Source: CBDDRG01 sp051306415 (GTDB taxonomy: Bacteria > Pseudomonadota > Gammaproteobacteria > Pseudomonadales > Porticoccaceae). Taken from it: 8,328 nucleotides of DNA. Numbering within the stretch: position 1 is the first letter of the stretch; every line of letters begins with the position of its first letter. The notes under the pieces were generated by a model that saw nothing but the letters and a program-made list of their open reading frames with translations, was not told the origin of the DNA and made no database searches. The stretch lies in contig JBPPNE010000099.1 of the NCBI GenBank assembly GCA_051306415.1, positions 1 to 8,328 of the forward strand, given 5' to 3'. Shown in pieces: positions 5,396-8,328 of the stretch. The position numbers were made by a program, and so were the translations under genes.

Positions 5396-6943
5396 ATGCG
5401 TCGCTTCATACCCAAGACAATGGCCACCGCCGTCGCCACTGGTCTCGCCATCGCCATCGCACCGGCGCTGGCCACCAATGCCCCGGTCGTACAGGGGCCG
5501 GAGAGTGTCGCCGACTGGTGGAACGCCGGCCAGCAATTCATCCACGACGGCAAACGCCTGCATAAAAACCCGCGCAAGGCGAAAAATGTGATTCTGTTTG
5601 TTGGCGACGGTATGGGCGTATCGACCGTCACCGCGGCGCGCATTCTGGCGGGCCAGTTAAAGGGCCAGCCCGGTGAGGAAAACCACCTGTTCTTCGAGCA
5701 GTTGCCCTATCTGGCGCTGTCCAAAACCTACTCCTGGGATCAGCAGACGTCTGATTCGGCCCCGACCATGACCGCGATGGTAACCGGCTACAAGGCGCGT
5801 GAAGGCATGTTGTCGGTCAACCACACCACCGCGCGGGGCGAGTGCGATGCCGCCGTGGTCGCCGCCAATTCACTCACCACCATCCTCGAGCAGGCTGCCG
5901 CCGAACGCAAGTCCACCGGCATCGTCAGCACTGCGCGCATTACCCACGCCACGCCGGCCGCCAATTACGCGCACACGCCGGTGCGCGACTGGGAGGCGGA
6001 TGCCAATCTGCCCGTGGGCTGTGGCGTCAAGGATATTGCCCGCCAGCTCATTGAACTGAGCCCGCCGGTCAAGAAAAGCCTGCAAGTGGTGCTGGGCGGC
6101 GGTCGCGACTATTTCCGCAAGGACACCGATGCGGATCCGGAATACCCGACCAAGAAGGGCCTGCGCAAGGATGGCCGCGATCTCACCGCCGAGTGGGTGA
6201 GTACGCGCGGCGCCGGTGCCCAGTACGTGAGTGACAAAGCCGGCTTCGATGCGGCCAGTCCGGCGAGCACCCAGTACCTGCTCGGTCTATTCGAACGCTC
6301 CCACATGCAGTACGAGGCCGACCGCGCCACTGATACGGCCGGCGAGCCGTCGTTGACCGAGATGACCGAGAAATCCATTGGCATGCTGAAGAAGAACCGC
6401 AACGGGTTTTACTTGCACGTGGAATCCGGCCGCATCGACCACGCCCACCACGCCGGTAATGCGCGGCGGTCACTCCTCGATACCATCGAGTTCGCCCAGG
6501 CGATCAAGAAGGCCTACGAGATGACCGATCCGGACGATACCCTGATCATCGTCACCGCCGACCACAGTCACGTGTTCACCATTGCCGGCTACCCGCACCG
6601 AGGCAACCCGATTCTGGGTCTGGTCAAGGACGTGCCTGCGGTGGATGGAGATCCGACGGAACTTTCGCTCGACAAGCTGGGATTGCCCTACACCACCTTG
6701 GGTTATGCCAATGGCCCCGGCTGGCGCGATGCCGTCGCCACGGGCCAGAAGCGCCCCGATCTGAACGCGGTTGACACCGGTGCGCTCGGCTACTTGCAGG
6801 AAGCCGCGGTGCCCTTGAGCTCCGAAACCCATGCCGGTGAGGATGTCGCGATTTATGCCAGCGGGCCCAAGGCGTATCTGGTGCATGGTTCAATGGAGCA
6901 GAACTGGATTTATCACGTGATGAAGGAAGCCTTTGGCTTTTGA
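5396..6943 (+). CDS. Secreted alkaline phosphatase, animal-like (His/His) type
   Basis: 515 residues from the ATG at 5396, set by a strong ribosome binding site. Residues 1-26 are a Sec signal peptide (MRRF, a hydrophobic core, then APALA before TNAP), so it acts in the periplasm or outside. It hydrolyses phosphomonoesters using two zinc ions, one magnesium and a phosphoserine intermediate. Visible active-site elements are VGDGMG (69-74, metal ligand Asp71), the nucleophile Ser121 in TSDSAPT, ITHATPA with His184, VESGRIDHAHH (342-352, with Glu343, Asp348 and His352), TADHSHVFT (387-395, Asp389 and His390), and SSETHAGED with His479. His184 and His349 stand where E. coli PhoA has Asp153 and Lys328, as in vertebrate and some marine bacterial enzymes. 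Other animal-like runs are VVLGGGR, YPHRGNP and the C-terminal VPLSSETH. I see no convincing Pho box upstream. An intrinsic terminator follows at 6978. Confidence 0.95.
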   Translation: MRRFIPKTMATAVATGLAIAIAPALATNAPVVQGPESVADWWNAGQQFIHDGKRLHKNPRKAKNVILFVGDGMGVSTVTAARILAGQLKGQPGEENHLFFEQLPYLALSKTYSWDQQTSDSAPTMTAMVTGYKAREGMLSVNHTTARGECDAAVVAANSLTTILEQAAAERKSTGIVSTARITHATPAANYAHTPVRDWEADANLPVGCGVKDIARQLIELSPPVKKSLQVVLGGGRDYFRKDTDADPEYPTKKGLRKDGRDLTAEWVSTRGAGAQYVSDKAGFDAASPASTQYLLGLFERSHMQYEADRATDTAGEPSLTEMTEKSIGMLKKNRNGFYLHVESGRIDHAHHAGNARRSLLDTIEFAQAIKKAYEMTDPDDTLIIVTADHSHVFTIAGYPHRGNPILGLVKDVPAVDGDPTELSLDKLGLPYTTLGYANGPGWRDAVATGQKRPDLNAVDTGALGYLQEAAVPLSSETHAGEDVAIYASGPKAYLVHGSMEQNWIYHVMKEAFGF

Positions 6944-6977
6944 TCGCCGAGGTCACTTATTCGCTATCCCCAACCCT

Positions 6978-7009
6978 AATCCGGGGCGCTGCGGCGCCCC
7001 GGATTTTTT
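6978..7009 (+). terminator. Intrinsic (Rho-independent) terminator of the phosphatase gene
   Basis: AATCCGGGGCGC (6978-6989) pairs perfectly with GCGCCCCGGATT (6994-7005) around the 4-base loop TGCG. The stem ends in a run of six T (7004-7009). It lies 35 bases after the phosphatase stop and only 13 bases before the next ATG. Confidence 0.95.
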
Positions 7010-7022
7010 GATATGTGACATT

Positions 7023-7748
7023 ATGAAAACCCACATGATGAACAGCCCAAAACTATGTACGTTGGTGCTCTTGCTAGTGGCAACCAGCGGGCTGGCGGCG
7101 GAGCCCTCAGCTCAACAGGGTGTCGTGACCGCTGCGCCCGCACTCGCCGCGCGCTATGAATTGCGCATCGGCAACCACACCACCGATTGGTATCTGACTC
7201 GCACAGCGGCGCGGATCGAAACCTTCAATGTCGGCAGCCGCCAGGGCGAGATCTGGGAGCGTGCCGCCAATGGCGCGATTGACTATCGCCGGGTTTTCTT
7301 CAGTGATCGCAAGATTGTCGAGTACAGCGCGGGCGAGCTGCGGGCGCGCGGCGCCGCACCGCAGTGGACGAAACTCGCTTCCCTGGTGGATCCTCGGGTG
7401 ATTGCCGGGTTGCGCCAAACCGGCGAGCAAACTCTGAGCGACCGGCGCGCGCTCATGCTTGAAGGTGACATCGATAGCGAGCCGGCGCGGCTGTGGTGGT
7501 TGCCCGATGCGCAGTTGCCCGCCCGTCTGGAGCGCGGCGTGGATGCGCGGCGGGTGCAGCTTGATCTGCGCGAACTGCACCAGGCCCCACCCGCTGGCTG
7601 GCCACGTATGGACGACGACGGTCTTGCTGGTTTCAGCGTGATCGATGCCGCCGACTTTGGCGACATGGAGTCGGATCCCTTTGTCCAAAAGGTGATGGCT
7701 CAGGACGGTCGCGCTCATGGTCCTAGTCAAGGCCACGGCCACGATTAG
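7023..7748 (+). CDS. Secreted protein of unknown function with interrupted His-rich C-terminus
   Basis: 241 residues from the ATG at 7023; ATGs at 7035 and 7038 are equally possible, and none has a Shine-Dalgarno. The N-terminus is a Sec signal peptide (NSPKLCTLVLLLVATSGLAA, with cleavage likely after residue 26, before EPSA). There is no lipobox. The mature part (about 40-185) alternates short polar and hydrophobic stretches (YELRIGNHTTDWYLTRTAARIETF, IDYRRVFFSDRKIVEYSAGEL, ARLWWLPDAQLPARLERGV), suggesting a beta-rich fold, possibly LolA/LppX-like. I do not recognise the family with confidence. The segment VIDAADFGDMESDPFVQKVM (206-225) looks like a conserved C-terminal motif. The protein then ends in GRAHGPSQGHGHD. 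The frame stays open and His-rich after the TAG (see findings), so the natural end may be at 7823. It follows the phosphatase but is separated from it by a terminator. Confidence 0.75.
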   Translation: MKTHMMNSPKLCTLVLLLVATSGLAAEPSAQQGVVTAAPALAARYELRIGNHTTDWYLTRTAARIETFNVGSRQGEIWERAANGAIDYRRVFFSDRKIVEYSAGELRARGAAPQWTKLASLVDPRVIAGLRQTGEQTLSDRRALMLEGDIDSEPARLWWLPDAQLPARLERGVDARRVQLDLRELHQAPPAGWPRMDDDGLAGFSVIDAADFGDMESDPFVQKVMAQDGRAHGPSQGHGHD

Positions 7749-7823
7749 GGCCACGGTCATGGCCACGACCAAGTGGCCGACGAGCACGGCGGTTCCCCAC
7801 ACGGCACACCGTCACCGCAGTGA
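7729..7823 (+). other. His-rich tail frame spanning an in-frame TAG
   Basis: Before the TAG at 7746-7748 the frame encodes SQGHGHD. After it, in the same frame, 24 codons encode GHGHGHDQ and further His, Asp, Glu and Gly residues before a TGA at 7821. The DNA is a run of near-repeats of GGCCAC. The continuity of frame and composition suggests the TAG arose by mutation (CAG or AAG to TAG) in a longer His-rich tail, or that some read-through occurs. Confidence 0.6.
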
Positions 7824-8200
7824 CCCGCTGATCCCAGTCCGCTGATGCTGGCGCTCACAAGGTCGCTGTCTCGATAGTTTCCGCGTGCGGGTAAAGCTTG
7901 CATGCTGATAACCACATTGGTCACTACCAGCCCGTGGCAAGCGGCCGGTAAAAAACCAATACGTGGGAGCCGGGCTTGCGGCAAGCGGTCTTCGGGGTTA
8001 GAGTTCGCGCGGTTCGAGGCGTGGACACCGTACAGCGACCGTAGCGGCCGTGCTAATGACAAGCCCGCCGCCGAGCGTTTTCGCACACGCAGACTGGGCG
8101 CCATTGGCGAGCGACTGTCGTCTGGCGCGAAGGCCTGAAGCGGAAGTCAGTTTGATCAAGAACGCCAGCTAATAAAGCTTGATAACAAAAGTTTGGTAAC
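7824..8200. other. Intergenic accessory stretch, no convincing gene
   Basis: About 380 bases between the secreted protein and the insertion sequence. Open frames on both strands (for example 7902-8138 plus and 7757-8104 minus) have no ribosome binding site, no recognisable domain and Arg/Ser-rich translations typical of GC-rich noncoding DNA. What can be seen is a REP-like hairpin at 7962-7991 and an imperfect repeat (7892-7930 and 8173-8202). The last 60 bases before the insertion sequence are markedly richer in A and T than the rest. Confidence 0.6.
7962..7991 (+). repeat. GTGG-headed REP-like element
   Basis: It begins CGTGGGAGCCGGGCTTGC, close to the GTGGGAGC-GGGCTTGC heads of Pseudomonas-type REP sequences. 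GCTTG and CAAGC (7974-7986) form a tight hairpin, extended imperfectly by AGCC and GGTCT. The segment GGCAAGCGG recurs just upstream at 7936-7944, so a second, more decayed unit may precede it. REP units of this type are moved by RAYT transposases; no RAYT gene is in this window. Confidence 0.5.
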
Positions 8201-8328
8201 TAGTGGACTGTAACGTTTAAATAGGGAGTATCATTACGCCTGCGGAGGGCGTGATGAAACTGAGCAAGAGCGAACGCATGGAACTGCAGCGACAAGCCGG
8301 TGCGAGGAACGGTCGAGCCGATTCGGCG
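8201..8328 (+). mobile_element. Left end of an insertion sequence, probably IS630 family (truncated by window)
   Basis: The probable end starts at the TA of CTAGTGGACTGTAACG (8200-8215). IS630 elements insert at TA dinucleotides, which fits. About 50 bases of leader follow, then a ribosome binding site and the transposase start. The right end and its inverted repeat are outside the window, so the exact border is inferred. Confidence 0.5.
8254..8328 (+). CDS. Transposase N-terminus, probable IS630 family (3' partial)
   Basis: Twenty-five codons are visible before the window ends, beginning MKLSKSERMELQRQAG and running to ADSA. The charged helix with ER-x-ELQRQA and an RA near its end resembles the opening of IS630-type transposases, which continue into a helix-turn-helix (RRARLIL-like). 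The ATG at 8254 is preceded by GGAGGG (8244-8249) at five-base spacing to the core; a GTG at 8251 is also in frame. IS630 transposases are DDE enzymes that cut and paste at TA sites; none of the catalytic part is in view. The assignment rests on few residues and could be another helix-turn-helix protein. Confidence 0.5.
   Translation, partial: MKLSKSERMELQRQAGARNGRADSA

Noticed and set aside
7700..7823. Selenocysteine- or pyrrolysine-style recoding at the TAG
   Set aside because: No recoding hairpin is evident just downstream, and pyrrolysine use is unlikely in this group; a nonsense mutation or plain read-through is simpler.
7757..8138. Open frames 7757-8104 (minus) and 7902-8138 (plus) as small genes
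   Set aside because: No ribosome binding site or recognisable domain; the minus frame is partly the antisense of the His-rich tail, and the plus frame crosses the REP-like hairpin.
1..8328. CRISPR arrays, tRNA or rRNA genes, toxin-antitoxin pairs, phage genes
   Set aside because: I saw no regular spaced repeats, no tRNA-like cloverleaf and no recognisable genes of these classes on either strand.

Overview
The window reads as chromosomal DNA of a high-GC gammaproteobacterium. SlyD, RimO and YaeQ are close to their gammaproteobacterial forms. The repeats (a TTCG-CAAGCTCAGG inverted repeat and a GTGG-headed REP-like unit) are of types common in Pseudomonas, Xanthomonas and relatives. I cannot name the genus from sequence alone. 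Most of the window is ordinary core or near-core DNA; the last 0.5 kb is accessory and ends inside an insertion sequence.

Layout. Positions 1-759: the 3' part of slyD, followed on the same strand by a small GIY-YIG protein. Positions 760-896: a convergent gap filled by a strong inverted repeat. Positions 897-2929: a divergent pair, a RimK-like ATP-grasp ligase with a long N-terminal extension (minus) and a small GNAT acetyltransferase (plus). Positions 2930-3065: a second convergent gap, about the same length as the first, carrying a degenerate copy of the same inverted repeat. Positions 3066-3626: yaeQ (minus), divergent from rimO (plus, 3778-5154). Positions 5396-6943: a secreted alkaline phosphatase of the animal-like sequence type, closed by a textbook intrinsic terminator at 6978-7009. 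Positions 7023-7748: a secreted protein of unknown function whose His-rich C-terminus is cut by TAG, although the same reading frame continues His-rich for 24 more codons. Positions 7824-8200: no convincing gene; a REP-like hairpin and an imperfect repeat. Positions 8201-8328: the left end and first 25 codons of what looks like an IS630-type transposase.

Functional links. SlyD is a metal-binding prolyl isomerase/chaperone. The ATP-grasp/GNAT pair fits a predicted amide-ligation plus N-acetylation activity on an unknown peptide. RimO modifies ribosomal protein S12. The phosphatase releases phosphate in the periplasm or outside the cell. The most unusual local feature is the amber-interrupted His-rich tail next to a zinc/magnesium enzyme. 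I found no CRISPR array, tRNA, rRNA or phage module.
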